Origin: Candidatus Benthicola azotiphorus
Lineage (GTDB): Bacteria > Gemmatimonadota > Gemmatimonadetes > Palauibacterales > Palauibacteraceae
NCBI GenBank assembly: GCA_947581745.1
Contig: CANPVW010000297.1
Coordinates: forward strand, 1 to 12,074
DNA length: 12,074 nucleotides
Direction of reading: 5' to 3'
Within the stretch, counting starts at the first letter, position 1, and every line of letters starts with the position of its first letter. Under the pieces are notes generated by a model. It was not told where the DNA came from. It was given only the letters and a program-made list of their open reading frames with translations, and did not search any database. The position numbers and the translations under genes are program-made. This document shows positions 1 through 6,995 of this stretch, piece by piece.

Positions 1-228
1 GCCCGCCTGGTGGAGTCCGGCCGCGACCTCACGAACCGTTCCGTCTCCGCCGACCGCGACGACGGTGTCGTAGCCGGACCCGGAGGCGTCGGCTGCGAGC
101 CGGGCCGCGTGTCCCGGCTCCGTGGTGGACACGAAGTCCGCCTGGATGCACGCCTCGATGCGGCCGCGGAGTCGGCCTGCGCCGGCTTGTCCGCCCGCGG
201 TCGGGTTCAGGATTACGAGGGTGCGCAT
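1..228 (-). CDS. Diacylglycerol/lipid kinase family protein, N-terminal part (cut by window edge)
   Basis: The reading frame opens at the ATG complementary to 226-228 and runs off the left edge without a stop, giving the first 76 residues. Two hallmarks of the DAGK catalytic (YegS/BmrU/sphingosine kinase-like) fold are visible: the early strand-loop LVILNPTAGGQAG (residues 4-16) and the nucleotide-binding VAVGGDGTVREVAAGL (about residues 57-72), where GGDGT is the signature. Known members phosphorylate diacylglycerol or related lipids with ATP at the cytoplasmic face of the membrane and are normally about 300 residues long, so roughly three quarters is missing. The substrate cannot be told from this part. 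It diverges from the sirtuin gene across only 56 bases, so the two promoters must be packed together or overlap. I see no strong ribosome binding site. The family call is firm and the exact activity is open. Confidence 0.85.
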   Translation of the reverse strand, partial: MRTLVILNPTAGGQAGAGRLRGRIEACIQADFVSTTEPGHAARLAADASGSGYDTVVAVGGDGTVREVAAGLHQAG

Positions 229-284
229 GGCTTCGTAACTTGCGCCGGCCCTCAGCCGATCACCAGTGACGTGGGACGGGACGG

Positions 285-1025
285 ATGCGAGACGACGAGC
301 GCGATCTGCGGTTGGCGGTCCAGCTGCTGAATGACGCCGCCCGGGTGGCCGTGCTGACAGGGGCCGGCGTCTCGGCGGAAAGCGGGGTCCCGACGTTCCG
401 TGGAGCCGGCGGATTCTGGAGGGGCCGTTCTGCCGTGGAGCTGGCCACCCCCGGGGCATTCCGGAGCGACCCGGCGGGCGTTTGGGAGTTTTACCGGTTC
501 CGGATAGGGGCCCTGGCGGGAGTCACTCCGAACGAGGGACACCGCTCGCTCGTCACGCTGGAGCGTCGCTGCGAGCGCTTCTGGTTGATCACCCAGAACG
601 TGGACGGCCTGCACAGGGCCGCCGGAAGCGAGAACGTGATCGAGCTGCACGGCTCGCTGGCGCGCGCCCGCTGCACATCCTGCAGCTACGACTGCCGGAC
701 GGATGACCTGCCCGACGAGGCGGTTCCCTCCTGTCCGCGCTGCGGCGACCGGCTCCGCCCTGCGGTCGTGTGGTTCGGGGAGAGCCTCCCGGAACCTGCG
801 GTGCGCTCAGCGGAGGAAGCCGTGCGCGAGTGTCAGGTGATGGTGGTCGCCGGTACGTCGGGCGTGGTCGAGCCAGCCGCGTCGCTCGCGCACCGGGCCG
901 GGGCGCGGGGCGCGGCGGTAGTCGAAGTAAATCTGGAAGAAACGCCGATCAGCCGCGTCGCCCGCGTCTCCCTGCTCGGACCGTCGGGTGTCGTGCTACC
1001 GCGGCTCGTCGGTCTGGTCGACTGA
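285..1025 (+). CDS. cobB: NAD-dependent protein deacylase, Sir2 family (class III / CobB-SIRT5-like)
   Basis: A complete sirtuin of 246 residues, the usual size for bacterial CobB. It removes acyl groups from lysines using NAD+, releasing nicotinamide and O-acyl-ADP-ribose, in the cytoplasm. Visible motifs are the NAD-binding GAGVSAESGVPTFRG (residues 26-40), TQNVDGLH (103-110), the catalytic His in ELHGS (His122), a zinc site made of Cys130, Cys133, Cys150 and Cys153, then VVWFGE (161-166) and GTSGVVEPA. In WEFYRFR, Tyr70 and Arg73 match the Tyr-x-x-Arg pair that in SIRT5 and class III bacterial sirtuins binds acidic acyl groups. Desuccinylase or demalonylase activity is therefore predicted beside deacetylation. 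The ATG at 285 leaves the right N-terminal length. The stop lies 6 bases from the end of the converging TrpF-like gene, with no terminator hairpin between them. Confidence 0.93.
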   Translation: MRDDERDLRLAVQLLNDAARVAVLTGAGVSAESGVPTFRGAGGFWRGRSAVELATPGAFRSDPAGVWEFYRFRIGALAGVTPNEGHRSLVTLERRCERFWLITQNVDGLHRAAGSENVIELHGSLARARCTSCSYDCRTDDLPDEAVPSCPRCGDRLRPAVVWFGESLPEPAVRSAEEAVRECQVMVVAGTSGVVEPAASLAHRAGARGAAVVEVNLEETPISRVARVSLLGPSGVVLPRLVGLVD

Positions 1026-1031
1026 GTGATG

Positions 1032-1700
1032 TCACGCGGGGATCTTCCTCAGGGCCTCGAAGAACGAGACCAGCTTTCGGCGGTCCAGGGCATCGTCGGT
1101 CCTCACACCCGAACAGACGTCCACTCCGTACGGACGGACCGTCCGGATCGCGAACTCAAGGTTGCCCGCATTGAGGCCACCCGCCAGCAGCACCGGACAA
1201 TCCACCGTCTCAGCGATCTCCCTGCTGATCTCCCAGTCGTGCGTCCGCCCGGCCTGTGACTCCCACCGGTACGGCACCTGTGGATTGGAGGAGTCGAGAA
1301 CGAGCGCGTCCGCCTGGGGCGCGGCTTCGATCGCCTGCATCACGGCGGACCGGCCCATCACGTGGATCGCCTGCACGAGCGATACACCGGGGAGCGCCGC
1401 GCGGAGTCGCTGATAGTCCCCGGGCGCGAGGGGATCCCAGAGCTGGATCGTGTTGACGCCGCAGGCGAGCGCCTTCTCGACCAGACGGTCCGCGTCCGTC
1501 ACCGCAGTCAGAAGGAAGGTCCCGACGGACGAGGGAACCGACTCGACGATATCCCGGATCGCTTCGTCCGACAGGTTCGAAGGTCCCGCGGGCATCTCCG
1601 ATACGAGACCCAGGGCTGCAGCTCCGAACGAAAGCGCCATCCGGGCCTCATCGGGCGAATGGATGCAGCAGATCTTCACCTGGACGGGAGCGATGACCAT
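1032..1700 (-). CDS. TrpF-like (phosphoribosylanthranilate isomerase family) protein, divergent
   Basis: A 222-residue (beta/alpha)8 barrel of the phosphoribosylanthranilate isomerase family. The first strand VQVKICC (residues 6-12) places Cys11 at the catalytic cysteine, and ALVLDSS places Asp136 at the catalytic aspartate. The phosphate end is well kept: AGGLNAGNLEFAI and RPYGVDVCSGV match the family's GGLNPENV and DVSSGVE signatures, and THDW matches TFDW. Two family hallmarks are lost. The SPRY/KSKRY segment that supplies the anthranilate-binding Arg reads EMPAGPSNLS, and QLHG reads QLWD. No other tryptophan gene is nearby. It lies 78 bases downstream of the outer-membrane protein gene on the same strand. 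The start is set by the GAGGT site 7 bases upstream; an in-frame GTG at 1706 sits only one base from that site. Either a variant isomerase or a paralogue with another sugar-phosphate substrate is possible. Confidence 0.82.
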   Translation of the reverse strand: MVIAPVQVKICCIHSPDEARMALSFGAAALGLVSEMPAGPSNLSDEAIRDIVESVPSSVGTFLLTAVTDADRLVEKALACGVNTIQLWDPLAPGDYQRLRAALPGVSLVQAIHVMGRSAVMQAIEAAPQADALVLDSSNPQVPYRWESQAGRTHDWEISREIAETVDCPVLLAGGLNAGNLEFAIRTVRPYGVDVCSGVRTDDALDRRKLVSFFEALRKIPA

Positions 1701-1707
1701 CGCCACG

Positions 1708-1712
1708 ACCTC
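1708..1712 (-). promoter_or_regulatory. Ribosome binding site deciding the TrpF-like start
   Basis: Read on the minus strand this is GAGGT, 7 bases before the ATG at 1700. It is 1 base from the alternative GTG at 1706, which makes the ATG the better start. Confidence 0.6.
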
Positions 1713-1778
1713 ATGTCTGGAGCGGCTTCGGCGGTCGTCGCAAGATCGTGTCTTCCGGCTCGACGGGAAAGTCCGCGC

Positions 1779-3959
1779 TCACATGAGCGCGTCCAGGTAG
1801 AGCATGAACTGCCACCGCAGGGGCCCGACACCGTGTACGCCCCTGGCGAGATCGGCGCGGATCAATCCGTCCAGGACGGAGACGCCGGCGCCGAGCGCGA
1901 CGAACCGCCCGGCTTTCGCGAGGTCGGAGCGATCGCCCGCCGAGCCGACGTCTCCGAACGCGACGAAGCGCACCGCCGGGTGACCGGCGGCGAGTTCCGC
2001 CCGCGCGAGCCAGAAGGCCTCGCCGGCGATCTGACCCGGCTCGAACGACCGCACCGTCTGGGGCCCACTCAGGTAGTAGAGCCGCTGTACCGGTACGTCG
2101 CCGAAAGTCGTCCCGCCCGACCCGTCCAGGCTCAGGCCGAGCCGCCAGGACAATGGCAGGGTCACGGTCGCGCCGACCGCCAGCCGTGCGTACTCCGTGT
2201 CTCCGACCCCGGCCTCGCCCCAGATCGATCCGGTGGTGACCAGCCGATCGGGATCGACCCCGCCCTGCAGGCGAAGGCGTCCCGCGAGGCCCGCGATGGT
2301 GATTTCATCAGCCCGGATGTTGGGCGGGGGATCGGCACGTCCGAGCAGGTTGGGGATCGAGAAGTTCGTGTGCTTTTCTTCAGACCAGTGGGACTCGGCG
2401 AAGGCTTCGATCTCGTGCCTGAACCGCCCGCTTTCCCTGTTGAGCTCGACCGACACGCCCGCTCTTCGGTAGTACTCTCCGTAGTCGTAGCCGAACAGCA
2501 GGGCGTTGACCGAGCTTTCCAGGTTGAGCGGGTTTCCCCAGTCGTTGGCGGCGGCCAGCCTGTAGTAGGCCGACGCCTCGATCGCGCCTCCGGCGAGGTC
2601 TTCGCGGAGGCCGAGCTCGACGTTGGGAATCAGATCTCCGACGCCGAGGCGCACCTCGCCCCAGCCGGTCAGGCCGGCTACCGGCCCCTGCCGTCGGATA
2701 CCCGCGCTCAGAGCCTCGACCCGGTTGTAGCGGAAGATCCCGTACCGGGACAACGAGGGGGGCGCGATGGCGCGGCCTGCGGTGAGCTCGTCGAGCTCCT
2801 TCTCCATCCTGTCGATCTCGTCCTGGCTGAAGCTCACGGGCTGGCCGGAGAAGAAGTCCTCGGACAACAGGGTCGAATTCCGCAGCGAGTCCCGCGGTGG
2901 CAGGATCACGATCTCAGTGACCTTCCGGCCGTCGTCGAGCTCGCGCTCGCTGGTCCGTCGTTCCCAGCCCTGAGGCAGGTCCGCTTCCGCCACATCCAGC
3001 GTATCGGTCTCGTTCAGGGCATAGTCCCCTACCGATATCTCGATCGCCACCGGCACCCTGAGCAGCGCCCCCGCCCTGCCCTCCCCCTCGAATCGGATCC
3101 GCCACGGGAGCCACCAGCGAAGCTCCTGCAGCGCGTAGTCCACGATCATATGGTCGATGCGCGCCGTGATCGGCTTGATGAAGCCGGGCACGTCCTCGGC
3201 GTCCTCCGGCTCATCGAGCTCCATGTCGAAGTCGCGTGCGGGTCGGTAGGCGCCCCGCACTAGGGCCGCTGTCTCGAGGTCGAACCAGATGGCCCCCGCG
3301 AGGAGGCTGAACTCGGATCGGCGTGGCTCGATCCGGATCTGAACGAGCGTGATCTCGCGATCGCTGTTGGCCAGCACGATCCGGATCGTATCGCCCGAGG
3401 CGAATCGATAGTGGTAACCCGCCGTATCCGCGAGCGGGTGCAGGAATCCCTCTCCACCCATCATGAGGCGGTCGGCCGACGGATCGAGGGGAATCAGGTC
3501 GTCCGGGTCCTCTCCGTAGTCGCCCCGCTCGACATTCCGGTCCTCGTCGTTCGCCATCTCCCCAACGATCGGCACATCCTGCCGACTGCCGAGCCACCGG
3601 TATGTCTCCACACCGGCCGAGTCCCAGCGCACGCGGGCGACCTGCTCGCTCAGGAACAGCGCGCGCTCCCGCCGGAACGCGGACGCCGAGAGACCGACAT
3701 ACACCCGCTCGCGGATGGTCGCCTCGTAGCTGGCCAGCCCGGCCGCCTCCGTGCCGCGTGCCTCGCGGGCCCGTTCGATCATCAGACGCGCGCCGTCGTC
3801 GGCGTACGTATCTTGGGGCAGCGTGTCCTTGTGCGCGGACGACGCCCGGTTGGCGGTCGGCGGACCGTGCTGCTGAGAATACGCCGGGGGGGGCGCCCCG
3901 AGCCCGACGCACGCAAGCAGGGCGCACGCGGTCAGGGAAGCGCAGGTCTTCGATAGCAT
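1779..3959 (-). CDS. Outer-membrane Omp85-superfamily barrel protein with DUF5686-like N-terminal domain
   Basis: A 726-residue exported protein that I place in the Omp85 superfamily. A signal peptide covers about residues 1-28, with likely cleavage after AYS. Residues about 45-330 are soluble and beta-rich; the stretch IRIEPRRSEFSLLAGAIW followed by FDLETAALVRGAY resembles the DUF5686-type domain fused to barrels in Bacteroidota and relatives. No POTRA repeats are recognisable. From about residue 400 the sequence alternates in barrel fashion and ends with features of the Omp85 C-terminus: VRSFEPG at 636-642, equivalent to the loop-6 VRGF/Y motif, and FVAFGDVG. The loop motif has Ser for Gly, and the last residue is Met rather than the common aromatic. 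An ATG at 3959 is preferred over a TTG at 3968, because GGAGAG is only 3 bases from the TTG. The role, surface assembly or transport, is inferred from the family. Confidence 0.75.
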   Translation of the reverse strand: MLSKTCASLTACALLACVGLGAPPPAYSQQHGPPTANRASSAHKDTLPQDTYADDGARLMIERAREARGTEAAGLASYEATIRERVYVGLSASAFRRERALFLSEQVARVRWDSAGVETYRWLGSRQDVPIVGEMANDEDRNVERGDYGEDPDDLIPLDPSADRLMMGGEGFLHPLADTAGYHYRFASGDTIRIVLANSDREITLVQIRIEPRRSEFSLLAGAIWFDLETAALVRGAYRPARDFDMELDEPEDAEDVPGFIKPITARIDHMIVDYALQELRWWLPWRIRFEGEGRAGALLRVPVAIEISVGDYALNETDTLDVAEADLPQGWERRTSERELDDGRKVTEIVILPPRDSLRNSTLLSEDFFSGQPVSFSQDEIDRMEKELDELTAGRAIAPPSLSRYGIFRYNRVEALSAGIRRQGPVAGLTGWGEVRLGVGDLIPNVELGLREDLAGGAIEASAYYRLAAANDWGNPLNLESSVNALLFGYDYGEYYRRAGVSVELNRESGRFRHEIEAFAESHWSEEKHTNFSIPNLLGRADPPPNIRADEITIAGLAGRLRLQGGVDPDRLVTTGSIWGEAGVGDTEYARLAVGATVTLPLSWRLGLSLDGSGGTTFGDVPVQRLYYLSGPQTVRSFEPGQIAGEAFWLARAELAAGHPAVRFVAFGDVGSAGDRSDLAKAGRFVALGAGVSVLDGLIRADLARGVHGVGPLRWQFMLYLDALM

Positions 3960-3981
3960 GCGGGACAAGGGCTCTCCGGCT

Positions 3982-3994
3982 GCCGAGCTTCGGC
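3982..3994. repeat. Perfect inverted repeat in a divergent promoter region
   Basis: GCCGA-GCT-TCGGC lies in the 97 bases between the outer-membrane protein gene and the aldehyde dehydrogenase gene, which are transcribed away from each other. A second repeat, CGGGG (4002-4006) with CCCCG (4021-4025), lies beside it. Either could be an operator for one or both genes. No convincing -35/-10 pair was found here. Confidence 0.35.
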
Positions 3995-4056
3995 TACTTT
4001 ACGGGGGCCTTTACGTTGTTCCCCGAACCAGGGTTTCAACAAGAACGGATCCTTCC

Positions 4057-5424
4057 ATGTCGATGAAGAGTGTCAACCCGGCATCGGGGCAAGTGCTGAA
4101 CGAATATCCGACCCTGAGCGAGCCCGAGCTCGAGTCCCGTCTCGTCCTCGCGTTCGAGAGCCAGCCCGCGTTCGCCCGTCTGCCGGTCGAGAGGCGGGCG
4201 GCGTGGCTCGCCCGCGCAGCGGACCGGTTGCACGAACGTCGGCTGGAGCTCGGCCGCCTCATGACGTCCGAGATGGGGAAGACCTTCGGCGCTTCGCTGG
4301 CGGAAGTCGACAAGTGCGAATGGGTATGCCGGTACTACGCCGAGAACGGGGCCGCGTTCCTGGCCGACGAGCGCGTCGAGTCCGCGGCGCGCGAGAGCAG
4401 GGTCCGGTTTCAGTCGCTCGGGGTGATCCTCGCGATCATGCCGTGGAACTTCCCTTTCTGGCAGGTATTCCGGTTCGCCGCACCCGCCCTGGTCGCCGGA
4501 AACGCCGGGCTTCTGAAGCACGCCTCCAACGTCCCCGGGTGCGCGCTCGCCATCGAGTCCGTGTTCCGGGAAGCGGGCTTCCCGGACGGGGCGTTCCAAT
4601 CGCTTCTCATCGCAGCTCCGCGAGCCGAGACTCTGGTGGGGGACGAGCGGATCGCGGCCGTCACGCTCACGGGAAGCGAACCGGCCGGCAGGGCCGTGGC
4701 GCGGGCGGCGGGTCAGCACCTGAAGAAGTCGGTCCTGGAGCTCGGCGGCAGCGATCCTTTCGTCGTGCTGGAGGACGCCGATCTCGAGCGGGCTGCTCAG
4801 ACAGCCGTCAAGGCCAGGATCATCAACAATGGACAGTCCTGCATAGCTGCCAAGCGGTTCATCGTCGCCCGAGCTGTCGCGGACGAGTTCGAGTCCCTGC
4901 TCCTGCGTCACATGCGGGACCTCACGGTGGGGGATCCGATGCGACCGGACACCGACCTCGGACCTCTCGCGACGCCGGCCATCAGGGCGGAGCTCCACGA
5001 ACAGGTCGAGAGGTCGGTGGCAGCGGGCGCCAGGCTGCTTACCGGGGGCAGCCTCCCGGATGGACCGGGCTTCTACTACCCGCCGACCCTCCTCGTCGAT
5101 GTTCCGCTGGACAGCCCGGCCGCCGTGGAGGAGACGTTCGGACCGGTGGCGCCCGTCTTCCGGGCGAGTGACACCCGCGAAGCGCTGGCGCTCGCGAACT
5201 CGACCGAGTTCGGTCTCGGAGCCGCCGTGTGGACCCGGAATCGGGCGTCGGCGGACCGATTCATCGATGAGTTGCAGGCCGGATCCGTCTTCGTCAACGG
5301 TATGGTCGCGTCCGACCCGAGGCTGCCGTTCGGCGGCATCAAGCGTTCGGGCTACGGACGCGAGCTCGCGATCTACGGCCTGCGGGAGTTCCTGAACGTC
5401 AAGACGGTGTGGATCGGGGAGTGA
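4057..5424 (+). CDS. gabD: NAD(P)-dependent aldehyde dehydrogenase, succinate-semialdehyde dehydrogenase-like
   Basis: A complete aldehyde dehydrogenase of 455 residues, the length of the short GabD1 group of succinate-semialdehyde dehydrogenases. It would oxidise an aldehyde to its acid with NAD(P)+ in the cytoplasm; for GabD-type enzymes this is succinic semialdehyde to succinate, the last step of GABA breakdown. Seen in order: the substrate/cofactor segment IMPWNFPFWQVFR, the cofactor lysine in LLKHASNVPG, TLTGSEPAGRA, the catalytic Glu228 in LELGGSDPF, the nucleophile Cys262 in NNGQSCIAAKRF, and ETFGPVAPVF and LPFGGIKRSGYGRE near the end. The frame is open upstream to 3958, but that part would overlap the divergent gene, and homologues start near NPASGQ. 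ATG 4057 has GGA 7 bases before it; ATG 4063 is an alternative. No GABA transaminase lies nearby, so the exact substrate is inferred. Confidence 0.9.
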   Translation: MSMKSVNPASGQVLNEYPTLSEPELESRLVLAFESQPAFARLPVERRAAWLARAADRLHERRLELGRLMTSEMGKTFGASLAEVDKCEWVCRYYAENGAAFLADERVESAARESRVRFQSLGVILAIMPWNFPFWQVFRFAAPALVAGNAGLLKHASNVPGCALAIESVFREAGFPDGAFQSLLIAAPRAETLVGDERIAAVTLTGSEPAGRAVARAAGQHLKKSVLELGGSDPFVVLEDADLERAAQTAVKARIINNGQSCIAAKRFIVARAVADEFESLLLRHMRDLTVGDPMRPDTDLGPLATPAIRAELHEQVERSVAAGARLLTGGSLPDGPGFYYPPTLLVDVPLDSPAAVEETFGPVAPVFRASDTREALALANSTEFGLGAAVWTRNRASADRFIDELQAGSVFVNGMVASDPRLPFGGIKRSGYGRELAIYGLREFLNVKTVWIGE

Positions 5425-5444
5425 CCCGCCGGGGAGAACTGGTT

Positions 5445-5466
5445 GCCCGTCCGCCGCGGATCGGGC
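5445..5466 (+). terminator. GC-rich hairpin between aldehyde dehydrogenase and ferritin genes
   Basis: GCCCGTCCG pairs with CGGA and CGGGC across a 3-base loop, with one bulged T. This gives a nine-pair stem 20 bases after the dehydrogenase stop. No T-run follows, so it may be a weak terminator, an RNA stability element or a processing site in a transcript continuing into ferritin. Confidence 0.35.
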
Positions 5467-5536
5467 AGGTTAGACATGGTAAGGAGCCGGCGATGCGAGC
5501 CGGTCGCACCAGTACCCCTGAACCCGGGAACGGGAG

Positions 5537-6043
5537 ATGATCAGCAAGAAGCTCCAGGACGCGATCAACGAGCAGATAAAGCACGAGCTGTACTCGGCCT
5601 ACATGTACCTCGCGATGTCGGCGGATTGTTCCGACCGGAACCTCGTCGGGTTCGCCTCCTGGATGCGGATGCAGGCGCAGGAGGAAGTCGCCCACGGCAT
5701 GCGGTTCTACGATTTTCTCGTCGAGCGCGGAGGGAGGGTGCAGCTGCAGGCCATCGATCAGCCGCCGCTCGAGTTCGGATCCCCGCTGGAAATCATGGAG
5801 AAATCGCTCGAGCACGAGAGGTTCGTCACGGCGCGCATCAACCACCTGTACGACCTGGCGCAGGAGGAGCAGGACCGCCCTGCCCAGGTCATGCTTCAGT
5901 GGTTCATCACCGAGCAGGTCGAGGAAGAAGCCAGCATCGATGAGATCGTTCAGCGCATGAAGATGTTCGGGGCCGACGGCCCGGCGCTGTTCATGCTGGA
6001 TCGCGACCTCGGAGCCCGGGGGCCCGAAGACGATGCGGCATAG
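5537..6043 (+). CDS. ftnA: Ferritin (non-haem iron storage protein, FtnA-like)
   Basis: A 168-residue ferritin. The family assembles into 24-subunit cytoplasmic cages that oxidise Fe2+ and store it as a mineral. Every ferroxidase-centre residue of E. coli FtnA is present at the same number: Glu17, Glu50, His53, Glu94, Gln127 and Glu130. The nearby acids Glu49, Glu126 and Glu129 of the third iron site are also kept. The four-helix pattern is intact (IKHELYSAYMYL, MQAQEEVAHGMRFYDFL, EHERFVTARIN, FITEQVEEEASI), and no haem-binding Met suggests a bacterioferritin. The ATG at 5537 follows CGGGAA by 6 bases. The C-terminus is slightly extended with a charged tail (DLGARGPEDDAA). It is 112 bases after the dehydrogenase gene and overlaps the start of the FKBP gene by 11 bases, so those two are probably translated in a coupled way. 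No clear Fur box is visible upstream. Confidence 0.96.
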   Translation: MISKKLQDAINEQIKHELYSAYMYLAMSADCSDRNLVGFASWMRMQAQEEVAHGMRFYDFLVERGGRVQLQAIDQPPLEFGSPLEIMEKSLEHERFVTARINHLYDLAQEEQDRPAQVMLQWFITEQVEEEASIDEIVQRMKMFGADGPALFMLDRDLGARGPEDDAA

Positions 6044-6581
6044 ACGCGCCGGGCGCGTTGGCCGGCTCGGCCGGGGAACGTTGGCGGGCGGGGCGCTGCT
6101 CGGCCTGGTTCTGGTCTCCGGATGCAACCTGCGCGACCGGGCCCGGGGGGAACGGTCGGCGGAGGCCACCGGTGAGCATGTCGAGTCCACTGTTCCACAG
6201 GAATTCGCGGAGTCACTGGGCATCGACCTCTCGGCCATGCGCCGGACGCCGAGCGGACTCTACATCCAGGACCTGGTCGAGGGGCGGGGCCTGGCCGCAC
6301 GATCGGGACACGTCGTGGTCGTGCACTATACGGGCTGGCTGCCGAACGGCGAGAAGTTCGACAGCACGCGGGACGCCGGCGAGGCGAGGAGCTTCCAGCT
6401 CGGAGCGCGACGTGACGTGATCGCGGGCTGGGAGGAGGGTGTCACCGGCATGCGGATCGGCGGCAAGCGGAGGCTCGTCGTGCCGCCCAATCTGGGATAC
6501 GGAGCGAGGGGCGTCCCCGGAGCGATTCCGCCCAATGCGACGCTGGTCTACGAGTTCGAGCTGATCGACATCAAGATGTAG
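6033..6581 (+). CDS. FKBP-type peptidyl-prolyl cis-trans isomerase, lipoprotein
   Basis: A 182-residue protein that catalyses cis-trans isomerisation of peptidyl-prolyl bonds, here outside the cytoplasm. The N-terminus is arginine-rich (residues 2-14), followed by a hydrophobic segment and the lipobox VSGC with Cys31 as the lipidated residue. A linker of about 40 residues leads to one FKBP domain (about 73-182). All main active-site residues of human FKBP12 have equivalents: Tyr99 in VHYTGWL, Phe109-Asp110 in KFDS, Val129-Ile130 and Trp133 in DVIAGWEEGV, Tyr156 in LGYGARG and Phe175 in YEFEL. The start overlaps the ferritin stop by 11 bases and no other in-frame start keeps the positive signal-peptide end. 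It probably folds envelope proteins. Pairing with ferritin is presumably expression linkage rather than direct partnership. Confidence 0.92.
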   Translation: MRHRRAGRVGRLGRGTLAGGALLGLVLVSGCNLRDRARGERSAEATGEHVESTVPQEFAESLGIDLSAMRRTPSGLYIQDLVEGRGLAARSGHVVVVHYTGWLPNGEKFDSTRDAGEARSFQLGARRDVIAGWEEGVTGMRIGGKRRLVVPPNLGYGARGVPGAIPPNATLVYEFELIDIKM

Positions 6582-6584
6582 CGG

Positions 6585-6875
6585 TCAGCGCGTGGCGGAG
6601 GAATCCGATTCCACGCCGCCGCGGCGCGCGTACAGTACGCCGGCCGCGAAGCCACCTCCGTACACGACGACCGCGGGCGTCCACTGGCCCCAGGTGAGGG
6701 CGAGCAGCGGAGCCGCGGCGATGGTGGCCGGAAACAGCGCCGAAGCCACCACGATTCCCCACACGCCGGCCACCTGTGCGGCGATGCGGATGCCCAGCTC
6801 GAGGCCCGTGAACAGGGCTGCGGCGAGCCCGATGCAGGCCAGGACCTTGATCGCTCGATCGTGGTTGCCGAACAT
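6585..6875 (-). CDS. Small three-helix membrane protein, unknown function
   Basis: A 96-residue protein I do not recognise. It begins with a short charged stretch (MFGNHDRAIK) and then has three hydrophobic spans at about residues 11-26, 33-60 (long, perhaps two closely packed spans) and 66-82, followed by a hydrophilic tail of about 14 residues starting ARRGG. The small-residue-rich spans suggest an inner-membrane protein. The start is decided by an excellent ribosome binding site, GGGAGGAG, 3 bases before ATG 6875. The open frame extends upstream to 6995, but that extension looks non-coding and covers an AT-richer operator-like repeat. The stop faces the FKBP stop across 3 bases, with no terminator between the two genes. 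It is transcribed away from the long non-coding stretch to its right. Confidence 0.75.
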   Translation of the reverse strand: MFGNHDRAIKVLACIGLAAALFTGLELGIRIAAQVAGVWGIVVASALFPATIAAAPLLALTWGQWTPAVVVYGGGFAAGVLYARRGGVESDSSATR

Positions 6876-6878
6876 GGT

Positions 6879-6886
6879 CTCCTCCC
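6879..6886 (-). promoter_or_regulatory. Strong ribosome binding site of the 96-residue membrane protein
   Basis: GGGAGGAG on the minus strand, 3 bases from ATG 6875. It rules out the longer start at 6995. Confidence 0.7.
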
Positions 6887-6967
6887 TCTGCAGGGCCGAA
6901 TGGGCCAAATAGTCCCAGCTTCGCCCCGGTCGCGGTCCTCCTTCAGTCGCAGGTTTACGGCCCTCAG

Positions 6968-6995
6968 GTGACAATATCACATAACCAGTTGTCAC
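6968..6995. promoter_or_regulatory. Operator-like inverted repeat GTGACAA-N14-TTGTCAC
   Basis: A perfect 7-base inverted repeat with 14 bases between the arms, in the AT-richest part of the divergent region. The left arm also begins a shorter palindrome GTGA-CAATA-TCAC (6968-6980). The centre-to-centre spacing of 21 bases is about two helical turns, as expected for a dimeric helix-turn-helix regulator. The bound protein is unknown. Related boxes occur at 7043-7050 and 11168-11178. Confidence 0.45.

Noticed and set aside
1362..3263. Very long plus-strand open frame (633 codons) opposite the outer-membrane and TrpF-like genes
   Set aside because: It lies antisense to two well-supported genes, has a Pro/Arg/Glu-biased composition typical of GC-rich shadow frames, and shows no recognisable domain.
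3958..4056. Upstream extension of the aldehyde dehydrogenase by 33 residues
   Set aside because: It would overlap the divergent gene's start and adds sequence not found at family N-termini.
4036..4998. Minus-strand 320-codon open frame opposite the aldehyde dehydrogenase
   Set aside because: The plus strand carries a complete enzyme with all catalytic motifs; this frame is Arg/Pro/Gly-rich without motifs.
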